Origin: Polytrichum commune
Lineage: Eukaryota; Streptophyta; Polytrichopsida; Polytrichales; Polytrichaceae
Assembly: GCA_950295325.1 (NCBI GenBank)
Contig: OX485806.1
Location: 56,169,169-56,233,168 of the forward strand
Length of the DNA: 64,000 nucleotides
Direction: 5' to 3'
Both the position numbers and the translations under genes were made by a program. Each line of letters starts with the position of its first letter. The stretch's first letter is position 1. The notes under the pieces were generated by a model. The model did not search any database and was not told the DNA's origin. It was given only the letters and a program-made list of their open reading frames with translations. Below are positions 34,413-46,499 of this stretch, in pieces.

Positions 34413-35143
34413 CAGGGTTGTCCATTGTGTCGTGACGGAGGCTAATCTTGGCATAATGTCGTGCCGTCACGACATTATGTCGGATGTTGTTTTTATCCTG
34501 ACGGACTTGAATTTTACCGAATTATGTGTGTAATTACATTACCCCATTTCGGACACGCAGGATGTAAGATGTCCACGTGTGATGATATGTCAGCAAAGTA
34601 GAGGTAAAGTGGGGAAAAAATTACTAGCGCCCGTCCACCCCCCGTCCACCCCCGTCCCCTCCCCCGTCCACTCCGGTCGCCCGTTCCCTCCCCCGTCCGC
34701 TACGGTCGCCCATTCCCGCCCCGTTCCCGACCCCGTCCGTTCCGTTCCCAACCCCGTCCGCCCCGTTCCCGCCCCGTCCGCCCCCGTTCCCAACCCCCGT
34801 TCCCAACCCCCGTTCCCAACCCCCGTTCCCAACCCCCGTTCCCAACCCCCGTCCGCCGCCGTTCCCCCACCCCCGTCCGCCCCACACCCTCCTTAGTCAT
34901 ATTTTACTACTTTGATTTTAAGAGAATGATAAACATAATGGCAAAATGGTTTACCTGGCGCTAGGCATATCCACGTCCACGTCGGCCTTTTCTGCCACAT
35001 AGGACGCCACCTTGGCAAGAAGGTAAGTATTTTACCCACCCTACTAGCTTCCCCCTAGGTTGACCCTACGTGGACCCTATTGTGTTGTGACGGAGGGGTC
35101 CGTCACGACACGACACGTCATGACGTCGGGATAGACAACCCTG
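34413..35143. mobile_element. Non-autonomous hAT transposon
   Basis: It starts CAGGGTTGTC and ends GACAACCCTG, an exact 10-bp inverted pair, and is flanked by the 8-bp duplication ACGGTGCG (34405-34412 and 35144-35151). CAGGG termini and an 8-bp TSD are diagnostic of hAT. Subterminal GTCGTGACGG and CCGTCACGAC phrases recur in both orientations. At 731 bp there is no transposase. Confidence 0.93.
34628..34890. repeat. C-rich low-complexity array inside the hAT
   Basis: Degenerate CCCGTCC/CCCGTTCCCAACC repeats, almost purely pyrimidine on the plus strand and with at least five near-identical CCCGTTCCCAAC units at 34787-34850. Frames across it are repetitive and not coding. Confidence 0.85.
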
Positions 35144-35299
35144 ACGGTGCGAGAGACACATGACACAGTTGAGTATTGTAATGCAACATCTTGAAGGGAC
35201 TAAAGATAATCCATGAGATTATATTTATTATAGGAAACAATTAGAAGTATACATGAGGTCCACAAATGGCCACATCTATTAGAGCACAATGTAGTACTA

Positions 35300-35973
35300 G
35301 GCCGAGAGGAATTCTAGGAAGTAGATTGTGTCAAGAGGCCCCCCTTGAGGATGAGTTTGACCTCATTGAAGCTAAATGTCAGGGCATGAATGAACAAATC
35401 AATGTCAGGGTCTAAATTAGAGACCTTGACAAAGATGAAGTGGAGGTGCTTATAATGTAGAAAAGACTTTTGCTTGTGGCCAAACTTTGATATCATATCT
35501 TTGAAGGCAATCAATTACACTCGGGCATAGAACTCACTGTGAGTTGGTAAACATATTATGTAGGTGCAGGTTTGGACTGTAATATGATCACGCAACCAAA
35601 TTCAGGGTGTGAAATCATGGTTACCTTCAAGATGGACCTGTCCATAGCTCGTGCAAGATATGACCATATGCATTTGTTTTGTTGGTGATGTCATGTTGGA
35701 CCATTGCGTAAGCTTGGACTGCCTACAAATAGGGTAAGAGTCTGGGTTGGGTGGAACGTCCACATCAGAAATGTCGAGTGGAGGAACAAATGTGTCAAAA
35801 TTGCAAGTTAAGTTGATGTGTTCTTTTTGGGGGAGTGAAAAACCAACATTTTCAACATTAAGGATCTATAGATGAGTGAGATTTGTGCCAAATTTGACAG
35901 GCCACAAAGGCGGGATTGGAGGTTTTTCTTGGTCATGAGAGAATTTGTTGACTTGCTGTGAACCCTTTGAGTA
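35300..35973 (-). pseudogene. Transposase C-terminal fragment (element 2)
   Basis: Read on the minus strand it continues the element 2 transposase after the insert at 35974-38963: NKFSHDQEKPPIPPLWPVKF, then the SWIM region (35514-35314) with FGHKQKSFLHYKHLHFIFVKV. Element 1 reads YCKHVYFILLKVC at the same place, so the finger's CxH Cys is Tyr here and the finger is lost. It ends LDPDIDLFIHALTFSFNEVK, close to element 1's C-terminus. Several stops. Confidence 0.7.
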
Positions 35974-38963
35974 GTCCACCACTCCGCGGGATCACTTTTA
36001 GTTAGAATGTTAGCATTAAAAGTTAAAATTGATAGGGAATTTAGGAAAAATTAGTTCATTTAGCATTTAGCCTAGAAAAAGGAAGGTCAAAATGAAACTA
36101 AGTAGTGCTAGAAGATAGCAAAGTAGAAAAAATATGCTAGCTAGTAAAAGCAACTAGCTAAGCAAATGTTAGTAGATGCTAGCTAAGCAAATATTAGTAG
36201 ATGCTAGCTATTAAGCAAATGTTAGTAGATGCTAGCTAAGCAAGTGTTAGTTTATTAGTTAGTGTGAGGTACACAAGACTATTGGAGGTGTTTTGCGTAA
36301 GAAGACAAAACCAGCTTAAAGACTTTTGAAGAAAAAAAGAAAGAGAGCAAAGGGGTTACTTGCCCCCTTGCCAACTCGATGGCGAAAAATTAGAAAGATT
36401 TCTAGGTTCCCCGTCGGAGCCACCTCGGCGAGAGGGTGGCAACCTCAACCGGGAAAACCCCCGAGCCAAAATTTTGGGAAAGAGTTTGAAAAATGGATAT
36501 GGTGGAGGAGGGGTCCAACCCTTTTGTGAGAGGGTTTAAAAACCCCTCCTTCCACCTTGTAGGTCTCTCTCTTCTTCTAATGCTTGGGCGAAGCCCTGCT
36601 TCAATGTAGTTAGGAAAAAATCCTTTAGCATGCATTCTCAATGGCAAAAAAAAAGGCTTGAATTCTCAATGGCCTAAAAGAAAGGCTTGAGAACCTCCTC
36701 TACTCTCTCTCCTAGTTAGAATGTGTGTTTATTAACACACCAACAAAATGATTCATTCTTTTGTAGAGGTAGGTTGGATGGTAGACTTTTGAGTGGAGGC
36801 ATTGTAGACCTCATCTGCCAATGCCCTGAAGGCTTAGTTCAGAATCTAGAAAAAGATACTTATCATTTTTCTCTTAGAGAGATTTCCTATAGCTATCCAT
36901 AGCCGTTTCCCATTTGTAATTTGGTTAAGATGACAATTAGTTATGGATTTTCAAAGATGGGGTAGAAAAACCTGGGTGGTCTCGTGGGTAGCGGCTGCTG
37001 GATCAGACCTGCAAGCCCAATAGGAATTTTAATTCTAAGAAGTTATATTTTTCCCAAGTAGAACTTTTGTGTAGCTTTCCAAAATGGCTTAGAACATTTG
37101 ATTTGAGCATGATTTGAATTAGATATGAATTGTGCAAGATGGGACACATAGTTTGAGAACTTTTGGTTGACTGCTGCATTACAGAGGATCTGCTGGGTTC
37201 ACTTCGGCTTACCTTTCTAATCACATATTTTTATCAAAGACATATTTTTAATATATCTCCAGGGTCATATAGAACGTTTGATTTGAATAAGATTTGAATT
37301 AGATATGAATTGTTGAAGGCGAGATACATAGTTTAAGCCTTCTTGATTGACTGTTGTGTTACAAGGAGTCTGCTGAATTTTTATTAGCTTAACCTGATGA
37401 TATCATAATTTTCCTAGTTAGAACTTGTTCATAGCTTTGCAATGGTATAAGGAAAGCCTAGATCCAAGTAATAAAGAATGTGCTATGAATTTTTGAAGTT
37501 AGAAGGTAGATAGGTGGGTTGGAAGGGTCGGTTGAATCGACCTCACACTTCCAACCCTCATAACTTTTGCAATTCTTATCCGATTAAAGTGATTTTTAGA
37601 TCATTGGAAAGATAATTAGGTGCACTAAGTATAAATATTATACTTAGGATTAAATTACAGTGCAGAATAAATACTTTATATTTTAATTGTTAACTAAGGT
37701 ACGCTTACTACCAAACTAGTTACAAAGAAGGAGGCAAGGTCGACGCTCGGGAAGTGGAGGAAGGAAGGAGGTAGCGGCTCAGCCTCCATCGAGCCCAAAT
37801 CAACCGAGGAGAATTGAGGTAAATTTACTAACGCTAGCCTTCCATTTAGGGTTGGAGGGAGCGCGGCTAAGGTACGCATCTATAAACCCACTCACCTATC
37901 TCGTAAGGTCAAGTGGCTTGACCACTTGACCGCCAAGGGAATACCCAACTCCATTGTTTTCGGGGCCCTTGGTATGTTTTGTGGTAGTAGCTTCATTTTA
38001 TTAGCAAGTTTCGTGTGTGGTAAGTCGGATTAATCACCGACATAATCACTCTTAATGTTGTTGGTGGAAAGGTGGGATTAATGACCCGCGAATCCACTAT
38101 TATGTTGTTGGCCCCATAGATTGGGAGTAATGGCCCCAATTTATGAAGATTGCGCAACAGGTTGAACCTACAGATCGCCCGTCACCCTGGTCCCATTGAG
38201 TTGCATTTCGTGGTCTATCCAGTGTAAACACATTTAACAATTAAAACATACAAAATAAATCGTGAACCCTTGTTGGCAAGAGACCCTAATCGGAAACTTA
38301 ACTCGGTAGAGTGATACCACCCTTCGAACCATTGATGTTCGAATGGGTTTGAGATGTCATTCAACCTTCAAAGGACCTGCACGAGGCCTTAGAAGGTTCC
38401 GAGATAAGAGGTGCACCAACCAGGTAAGGGGTGATGCCTAATATGTGAATGTAGTGAAGTAGGAGGTACAAACGAAAGTAAGTAATTAAGAAGGAATTTG
38501 TGTAAAGGGTGGGACTTAGGCCAAGTTCCCCCGCTTAGAAAACTAAATAGAACTAAGTAAAGAAATAGGAAGAATTGAATGGTCCATCAAATTGTCGTTA
38601 TTCCGTTCATTGAGCTAGGGTGGTATGAGTCACACCCGGTTGGTGTGTATCATAACCATCCTAATTCACAACCTAGGATTGCCTTGGTTTCAAGGCTGGT
38701 GCGTCTGCGCGTAGAATAGGTTGTAGGTTAAGGTTACAACTAGATATGAAATTGGGTTAGTGGAGTTTAGAGCCACACTAGTAAAAAACTAAGGCCCAAC
38801 CTCCGGAGGTACTACGACGCATATTTAATCTCCCTTAAAAATCTAACTACTCACGTTATACACCTATCATCCGGGTTCGGCTTGGGCACCTGCAAGTGCA
38901 GGCTACCTTCACCGAAGGGCTTGTGTGATACTTTTAGGCTCCCTCGAAAGGGGGTGGCCCAAA
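35974..38963. mobile_element. Unclassified 3-kb insertion in the transposase gene
   Basis: The transposase is colinear with element 1 on both sides, so 35974-38963 is extra DNA. The flanks are AGTA on both sides (35970-35973, 38964-38967). Its ends, GTCCACCACTCC and the inverse of GGGGGTGGCCC, form only an imperfect inverted pair. Inside are short repeats (36150-36250, four copies of a TTAGTAGATGCTAGCT phrase) and a 180-bp tandem repeat. No coding region was recognised. Class unknown. Confidence 0.55.
37010..37450. repeat. 180-bp repeat, two and a half copies
   Basis: TTTGAATTAGATATGAATTG with a preceding AGAAC.TTTGATTTGA recurs at 37091 and 37271. TAGTT...TTGACTG.TG.-TTACA..-TCTGCTG follows in both. 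A third partial copy (TTAGAACTT..TAGCTTTGCAA) begins at about 37418. Noncoding, inside the 3-kb insertion. Confidence 0.7.
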
Positions 38964-39660
38964 AGTACCACACTTGCTTGCGATGAGAGCTTTTAATACA
39001 ATATTCAATGTCATCCGGACAAAAGAAAAATTTCTCAACTTTAGGTGTTGTGAATTTGTAATAATTATAAACTCCAAAGTATACCAAGGCCGGAATGCTC
39101 TTGCTATTGGTGATGATTTGGGCAATGCATTTTTTTTTGGTGACCACATGCATGGCCCAACATGCTTTGGAGGAATTATAAGAATCGCGAGCAATATGCT
39201 TGTATTTCTCGTCCACTTTGGATTCTTGTACAGCAGTGACGTGGGGGAAGTTAGCACTAGTAGGTGGGGGTGGTGAAACCTCTTGCACTGACGGAGAGGA
39301 CTCTTCGACGATGGTAGGTACATTTTGATGCATGAGATCGTTTGGTTCTTTAAGCGATACGAGGGCAAGATAAATTGACGGTGTCGGGGCAGTGGATCTC
39401 TGCGTCAGCTCCAATGGGGGTATCGGGCTTGCGCTTCGACAATTTGAACACCTCGACACCCTCGAGGTAGGGATTTCGAGTGCAAAATTCCTTTCCGCCG
39501 AGCATGTCGAAAAGAACTTTCTGTAGCACATCGGGGTCACCAGTTCGTTGAGTACATCGAAGCTTGAGTCTTCTTTACTAAGACTATTACCTCCAACGCC
39601 ACTCTTTAGAATTTAATGGTACGCCACGACTTGAAGGAACGCTCGAATATAGTCATCCAT
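38964..39660 (-). pseudogene. Transposase middle fragment (element 2)
   Basis: Between two insertions, the minus-strand frame gives a Pro/Ser linker and then KACWAMHVVTKKKCIAQI, ALVYFGVYNYYKFTTPK and KFFFCPDDIEYCIKSSHRK. Element 1 has AQRTVTKKKCTERI, TYTGVW and KFFFCSDNIDRCVKGTRRK at the same position. The repeated Cys positions suggest a structured, perhaps metal-binding, region. The solo LTR to the right separates it from the rest. Confidence 0.72.
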
Positions 39661-39665
39661 AGTGG

Positions 39666-41348
39666 TGTGAGGCCAACCACACACCCTTAAGCGTCCTAGT
39701 CCGGGTGAGGGAGTGGGGATCACATTCATACTAACCTAGCTAAATCATTCCAATGTCATTCATTTCCATTGCATTTCACATCAATGTTTGGCACCCCAAT
39801 TCATTCCATAACAAGGTTACAAGTGTTAAGAAACACTCTTCTCCATAATGGCACTATTAGCGTCCTCAATTACAATCCCACACAACTCAACCACAAATCC
39901 ACCCCCTAATTCCACCTACTAATGCCTTGTAATCACCTAGCTTGCTAATGAACTAATTATCTAAATTAATATTAGGTCATAACCTACTTAACCAACTAGC
40001 ACCTAGTCTAATGTAACTCTACAGCTCCCCCCCTTTATATCACCTCGGTCCTTCAAACAACTACCTTTCAAACCAGAATTCACCCTTGTGGCACTCGGCA
40101 ACTACCCTTCAAACCAGAATTCCCTTTGTAGCACTCGACAACTGCCCTTCAACAAGAATTCCCTTCGTAGCAGTCGGCAGCTGCCCTTCAAACCAGAATT
40201 CCCTTTGTAGCATTCGGCAGCTACCCTTCAAACCAGAATTTCCTTTGTAGCATTCGGCAGCTGCCTTTCAACCAGAATTCCCTTCGTAGCATTCGGCAGC
40301 TACCCTTGAAACCATAATTCCCTTTGTAGCATTCGGCAGCTGCCCTTCAACCAGAATTCCCTTCGTAGCAGTCGGCAGCTGCCCTTCAACCAGAATTCCC
40401 TTTGTAGCATTCGGCAACTACCCTTCAAACCAGAATTCCCTTTGTAGCACTCGACAACTACCCTTCAACAAGAATTCCCTTCGTAGCAGTCGGCAGCTGC
40501 CCTTCAAACCAGAATTCCCTTTGTAGCATTCGGCAGCTACCCTTCAAACCAGAATTTCCTTTGTAGCATTCGGCAGCTGCCTTTCAACCAGAATTCCCTT
40601 CGTAGCATTCGGTAGCTACCCTTGAAACCATAATTCCCTTTGTAGCATTCGGCAGCTACCCTTCAAACCAGAATTTCCTTTGTAGCATTCGGCAGCTGCC
40701 TTTCAACCAGAATTCCCTTCGTAGCATTCGGCAGCTACCCTTGAAACCATAATTCCCTTTGTAGCATTCGGCAGCTGCCCTTCAACCAGAATTCCCTTCG
40801 TAGCAGTCGGCAGCTGCCCTTCAACCAGATTCCAGGTTAATCCCACTAAGCCCCTACCTAATTCCACTAATTTTCCCAAACCCCCTACCTAATTTCCCTA
40901 CTTAATTTCACTAATTCCCCTCAAACCTCCTTACCTAATTCACACATTTTTCTAGCTCTAAGAGCTCAAGATCCTTGGGGAAAAAAAAAAAAAAAAAAAA
41001 AAAAAAACACACCCAAGACCACAAACCCCTTAACCTTCTCCTACTTAGTAGGACCTTATCCTATCCACTAAACCCTCACCCCCAAAACCAACAAGAACAT
41101 GTTCTAAATCAAACATTTAAATCTAAGGCCCTTCCCCTTGCTTCATCAAACACTACACACTTAACCAAAACACTCCCTAATGTCACTAAGCTTTTAATTA
41201 ACCACACAAAATAGGCTTAAGGCCTAAAACATAAACCACACCAAGTCTCACTATTTTTATACTTTTGATTGTTTCAATAACACTCCAAATGCAATTCTAA
41301 ATAAATTCTAAACATAAAACAAATATGAGCAACCATTTTGGGCTCATA
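39666..41348. repeat. Solo LTR, 1,683 bp, with internal minisatellite
   Basis: It begins TGTGAGGCC and ends TTTTGGGCTCATA (family ends CTCACA), and is flanked by the exact 5-bp duplication AGTGG (39661-39665 and 41349-41353). On removal the transposase frame closes, which confirms the borders. The conserved start (CACCCTTAAGCGTCCTAGTC, then CGGGTGAGGG) recurs in at least five copies to the right. The 27-base A run at 40981 lies inside it. Confidence 0.92.
40055..40830. repeat. 40-bp minisatellite in the solo LTR
   Basis: About 19 copies of a 38-40 bp unit with the phrases CCAGAATTCCC, TTTGTAGCATTCGGCAGCT and ACCCTTCAAA. A higher-order duplication is visible: the order of variants at about 40110-40400 repeats at about 40430-40800. 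Confidence 0.93.
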
Positions 41349-43260
41349 AGTGGGTACATAAAAATCACCACCCTTGTTGCCAAACGCTTGAAACCATTTG
41401 TTGTGAATGGATTCGGTAGGGTTGTAATTAGGCATTTGTGCAAATTCCTCGACAGTCATGATTTTTTCTTGTGCAATGGAATGGTAGTGTAAGAAATTTA
41501 CAAAGGAAAATGAGAATAAAATAAAATGAAGTAATAAAACTATATACGCACCAGTTTCATGAAACCACCCCATTGTGGATAGCGGAAGTGCCAAAAGGCT
41601 AGCCAGAGTTGAAGGTGTTTGAAACCGTCCTCAGAGGTTTAGACGAAGCCCACCAAGCATTTATAGCAAGCTACCTTGTCTCTGCCTCCAGCATAGAGGA
41701 GGTGTCATGGTACTAGAGGCAAACATGTTTGTGTTGGTCTTGCAAGTCGTGCTTGATATAGAGTTTGGTGTGTTTTTCTAAGGACTAGGTCCAATGGAAG
41801 TAGCAAGTTCTCTCGCGCCCTTGGATCGGAACCTTGGGATCTCTAGAGCCGTAGACGATCCTCACAGCATTCCAATTGGTTTGCGCACTGTCCGCCATGA
41901 AGCCTTTGAAATGTGGCTTCGGGATTCCATGCCGAGCCATGACGTGGTTGAAATTATGCCATAAAAACACTTGAGCATCATTGTTCTCGGATTGGAAGTC
42001 GTAGCAAACGATGGTCATGACGCGTTGATACGCCCCATCATATATATGGCAAGCCATGGTGGTCCACTTGGCCATGTGCTTGACATGGTTGGACATGATC
42101 CAAGCATGCTCGAGATCCCGCCAGGCTGCATGTGCCTAACCAAGTCAACCCCATTGCCGGGGCCAACCTCAAACATCTTGAAGATGAAGACTTTGTCCCT
42201 CTTGTCACCTTGGCTCAGGAATTGATTCCGCTGGACATAAGCCCAGGTGCTAACACCTCTAAGCTTAGCGATGCCATCCATAACTCCTAACCTACGCAAG
42301 TATTTGAAAGTTGTAACCTTGTTTGGAGGTGGGAGGAATTCAATTCATTGCAGCATTAAGAAACGGGCTCAAGTTCTTCCAATGAAAGCAAGTGATGAGG
42401 ATCACTATCATTGCAGAGGAGGAACTCACCCACAAGAACCTTGTTGGCTTCCAAAATGATTTTGCTGTGAGTGGCTTGAGGCGTTCGCTCGACAAACTCC
42501 TCGATGAGGCATCGATACGCTTGCAATTATCTCTGCAGTTGCCAACCTTGACGGGGTGACGATGGTGGCCAAGATGAATGCACGCCCGTTGAGTGGTATC
42601 ATTGTTGTGGACGTAGAAAGTTTTGGCAACGCATGGTGCAATGCACTTGGGAGGCTCTTTGCAGATCTTGCATACTAGAGTGGAGATGGATGGCACAAAA
42701 CCACCAATGGAAAGGGTTCCTTGGAGAATTCATCAAATTCAGTATCATTGACCGAGGAGGTATGATGAGCACGTTGGAGGTAGTCACAATGAGGATTCTG
42801 GCACTCAAGGTGGCCAACCAAATGAAGGAGCGAAAAACAAAGCCTAAGTCATTGCTAATATTGGTGGTTTGGGTTTTGGTCCAAACATGGCCGTCGTAGC
42901 GTTTGTCCATGCTGTCCATGGATTTGGCCTTCGTATGAGAGGTAGAGACGCCAACAGGGGGGAGGACAAAAATATGAATACCATCAAAGCGAGGCGGAAG
43001 GAAATTCACCTCTTTAATTTGCAAAGTGTCATAATCTAGCTTCTTGAGGATGTTTTTCCTACCAAGCATAGAAACTAGAGCACGTAGACATTGAAGACTG
43101 GATATGGAGGGTTTGGCAAGGGATGGAAGAAGAGGACACAAAAGGTCAATGTGTAAAAGAGGTGGGGTCAGAGAGGCGGAATAGAGGGAGGATGGAGATG
43201 GCTTGAGAATGGGAGTAGATACAAGGGGCTCATCACCAACAGAGGAATAAAAAAGATGTA
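41349..43260 (-). pseudogene. Transposase N-terminal and catalytic fragment (element 2)
   Basis: On the minus strand from 43.2 kb: KKLDYDTLQIKEVNFLP and YDGHVWTKTQ, then a Cys-rich region (ECQNPHCDYL, VCKICKEPPKC) and ACIHLGHHRHPVKVGNC, whose CxxC and HxH spacing recalls WRKY-GCM1/FLYWCH-type DNA-binding fingers. Next comes the catalytic region (TMACHIYDGAYQRVMTI, HFKGFMADSAQTNWNAVR), matching element 1 closely. At the left end, NYNPTESIHNKWFQAFGNKG and GDFYVPT reach the solo LTR. Element 1 lacks this N-terminus, so this copy supplies the full domain order. Frameshifts at several points. Confidence 0.72.
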
Positions 43261-45735
43261 TGACAGTGTATATTATATGTTCAATCTTAATTGTGACTAG
43301 TGGAGGAGTGTGAGCCCACTACGGTGCCCACATTTAGTCTTAACACTAGGATGCATTAGCATTGAGGCTTTGATTGTTATTTAAGATCTTTAAATCATAA
43401 AAATAGTGAACTTTGAGTGGGCATGTGGTTTTGACCTTGGACTAGGACAAGGTTTCTTGTTATTGGGTAAAATGAAGAGTTTAGTTAAGTATAAGTAAAA
43501 GAATCTTCAACTTAGGCAATTAGATAGGCAGCTATGCTTTATTTCGTCCTCGTCACCGGAATGTGTTTGTTTAAGGTGTGGTGGTTGGCCAAGAAAGACC
43601 CGAGACCGTTGGCCATTATGGGTAAGGCCCTTGAGTCCCTTGAGAGCCCTGGATCTTACGGCCAGCAGGTAGAGGTTGCTCTCTTCGAAGCAAGCAAGGG
43701 GAAAGGGGTTACGGACATCAGCAGCTAGAGTGGCGACGAGGCAAGGCAACATGAGACACCAGGGTAGGGAGGGGAATTGTGGGATGGGAATGTGACTTCC
43801 TTGCCCAAAAGGGGGATGCCAGGGAAGTGAATAGATAGCCAAGTGAAGGATGAGGCAGAAACAGGCAGCACCAAAATGTGGATTTCGGAAGAACCTCCGA
43901 ATTGGCCAAACTGTTGGGAAACCCAGAGGGGTAGAAAGATGGCTCAACCAAGAGGGGAGGGATCCCTCAGGGATAGAGGATAGTAAAAAATGGAGTTGGT
44001 GTGTGGATAATAAAAGACTAGGGGCGGAAGAATTGTGAGGGACAGATTAAGTCGGCCTCGGGTTTAGAAGGGGGGCTACAATCTGGTGTGTGGCTAAGTA
44101 TGCAGCATTGACAACTCTCATATTGAAATCTTTACACCGCGGTTGCGCCGATCTGGCAGCAAGTCGAAGGCGAGGAGGCTCCCCTGATCCCCGAAGGGAG
44201 GAGGAGTCCACATTGCGAATAAGGTCATTCTGGCAGCTGGTTGGATTGGAGGAAGGTAGGGGCAAGCTGGCAGGAGAGTCGAATCCAGCAAGCTGGGTGA
44301 GGTCCCTGATTGTAGTGACAGGCTTGACGGGCTTTGACGGCCAAGGGGCCTTGGCCGAACATTGTTGATTGTTGGCCGAGGGGGGACTACTACTGGGACT
44401 TTATTAGGCCTCACCGAAGGGGTAATGGACATGGCACCTTATGGGCCACTCGGAGGGAGAATGGGTTGATTAGTAGGAAGTTAGGGCTTAAGAAGGAATG
44501 GTAGTTGAAAGATCATTTATCCTCATTAGATTAAGCCTTAGGGGGAGACCGGGTGTATGTGAGGGTCGAGGGATGAGGGGATATTAGTGAGGGGAGGACA
44601 ATCTAGAAGAACATTTATGAATGCTTGTATTCCGTGTAATGAAATAAACTTGTGGCTTGACATTGCTATGATATGGACTTGAGGCTTCCTGCAATATTGG
44701 TAGGCATCAAGTGTTACATGTCTTCCGCCAACTATCACCTGGACTACGACGCTTAGAGGTGGGGGTTGGTGGCTGACAGGGAGGGATACGGATTCTGGTG
44801 GATACATTTGTACGAGATTATGGGAGTCTGTACACCTTGTATTTACCAACGCAGAGTTCCCACACTGATGATCCATAGTCGACAAGCCTAGAATTCTCAT
44901 GCATGGTCAATGACAACCAAAATGTAGCACTATCATAAATCTTGCATTTGACCCATATTGTATTATTTTGCAACGAGAACCTGATACTAAGGTGAAGGGA
45001 AGCAACATATGCAAATCCATTCACATCTATGGGGAAAAAATGGGGATTCCGAGGCCATTGGCACGGAATTCAACCATTTCTGACACACATGGCACAGTAG
45101 ACGAGGAAACCATGAAGACAGAGAGAAGGAAGAGTGAAAGACATCCAATAAGGGAACATGAACCCTAGGTAGTTCTAAACCCTAAACATCAAACACTGGC
45201 AATATAAAATCAAGAGAAGGTGAATAAAGGGTTATTTTATGTGTGGTTAGAGTGATGCTTAAAGAGTAGAGAGCAAGATTAAGGGAATTCCAGGGGAACC
45301 AAGACATGCACATGAAAGAACCAGGTTACAATACAGTTCCAACAATCGATCCAACCACAAAGCAGAAAAAGAAAAAGAAATGCACAAATTTTAGCAATTC
45401 AAAACAGAGGAAACGAAGAAGATTTAAGAAGAAAGAATTAACGTGCATAGAAGGAAGAGGGACCCCATCGGAATTAAACAAGACGTGTGTTTTGGAATCG
45501 GCATTTGAATGGGAGCCAATAGAGGAAGAATGGGAGGACAGTGGTTCACACCCACCATTAATGGCAAAGAACGAGCATCGCACTAAATCTAATCAGAACG
45601 GTTCACACAAAGTTACAAGAGAGGACTCAATTAGCACAGTAGGTTTGTCTTTAATGTTATATGCACTATGGATATTCCAAGATTTAGGTTTTTACAAATA
45701 TGGCATTTGAAATACAATTCTCTAAATATGGTTGA
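43261..45735. other. Unassigned region upstream of the element 2 transposase
   Basis: Purine-rich plus-strand DNA with several frames of 60-146 residues on both strands (for example 43507-43947 minus and 45306-45710 plus). The latter has a Lys/Arg-rich stretch and an acidic EWEPIEEEWED and could be a fragment of a nucleic-acid-binding protein. I recognise none of them. The 127-bp array that should neighbour the transposase lies further right, so this stretch may itself be an insertion. Confidence 0.35.
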
Positions 45736-46430
45736 TGTCAGCCACCAACTCCCACCCTTGTGCGTCATAGTCCGGGTGAGAGCCTATGGCTCACATGCAC
45801 TTGGTAACCTCCTTTAATCCATGTGCTTGATACTTAATGCTCAACTCACACCTTTTATTCCAGTGCCATAAGGGTTCAAGTATTTAGAAATACTATCCAT
45901 ACTCATGGCCTTCAGCACACAAAACAACATCCACTTTCACACCTTTGATCTTCAGCCTAAGTGTTTTACTAAATCAAATTATGTCCCAATGAGCAAGACC
46001 AATGCCACCACATGGGGGCTTGGCCATGGCCATTATTCAACTTCTAATAACCTAATCACTACACTGCTCTATAGTGTATCCTAATTAGTCTAATAACTAA
46101 TATGATGGAACCTCCTCGATTAGATTCTTAACCATCCCCCTTTAGCCACTCAGGTTGCCGACTCTACTAGGCTTCCCAACCGGCATGAATCAACCTTGTA
46201 ACAAAACAGCAACCAGGTCACCCAACGATCACTAAGGCCGTCACTACCCGTCAACTGTAAACCCAGAACAGTGGAAGTTCTCGAGGCCTTGCCCCAACTT
46301 CCCTGCCTGAAACCAACAGCTTGTGGCCACTAACTGCCCAACCTTCCGCTCCCCTGTTTTGGCATTTTGCCCCATGTATCGAATCCAACAATGGCCTGTA
46401 GGCTTCTTCCCTCACATTCGACTTCCGATT
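45736..46430. repeat. LTR fragment of the TGTGAG family
   Basis: It starts TGTCAGCCACCAACTCCCAC, then TTGTGCGTCATAGTCCGGGT and GGCTCACATGCACTT, matching the beginnings at 39666, 46965 and 55919. No matching end sequence follows; homology fades before the PBS-linked region at 46.5-46.96 kb. Probably one LTR of a deletion derivative, read on the minus strand as the 3' LTR end. Confidence 0.6.
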
Positions 46431-46499
46431 CGTTGCACAGCAGGTTGCACTTGACGCTTCCTTTGTTGGTCTAACTCTGTAAGCTCCTTGATGCCCTCA

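Noticed and set aside
34579-34896. Pro-rich protein genes in the hAT interior
   Set aside because: Frames exist on both strands and simply translate the C-rich simple repeat.
40055-40830. CRISPR-like array
   Set aside because: Units are contiguous 40-bp repeats without unique spacers, inside a solo LTR of a plant genome.
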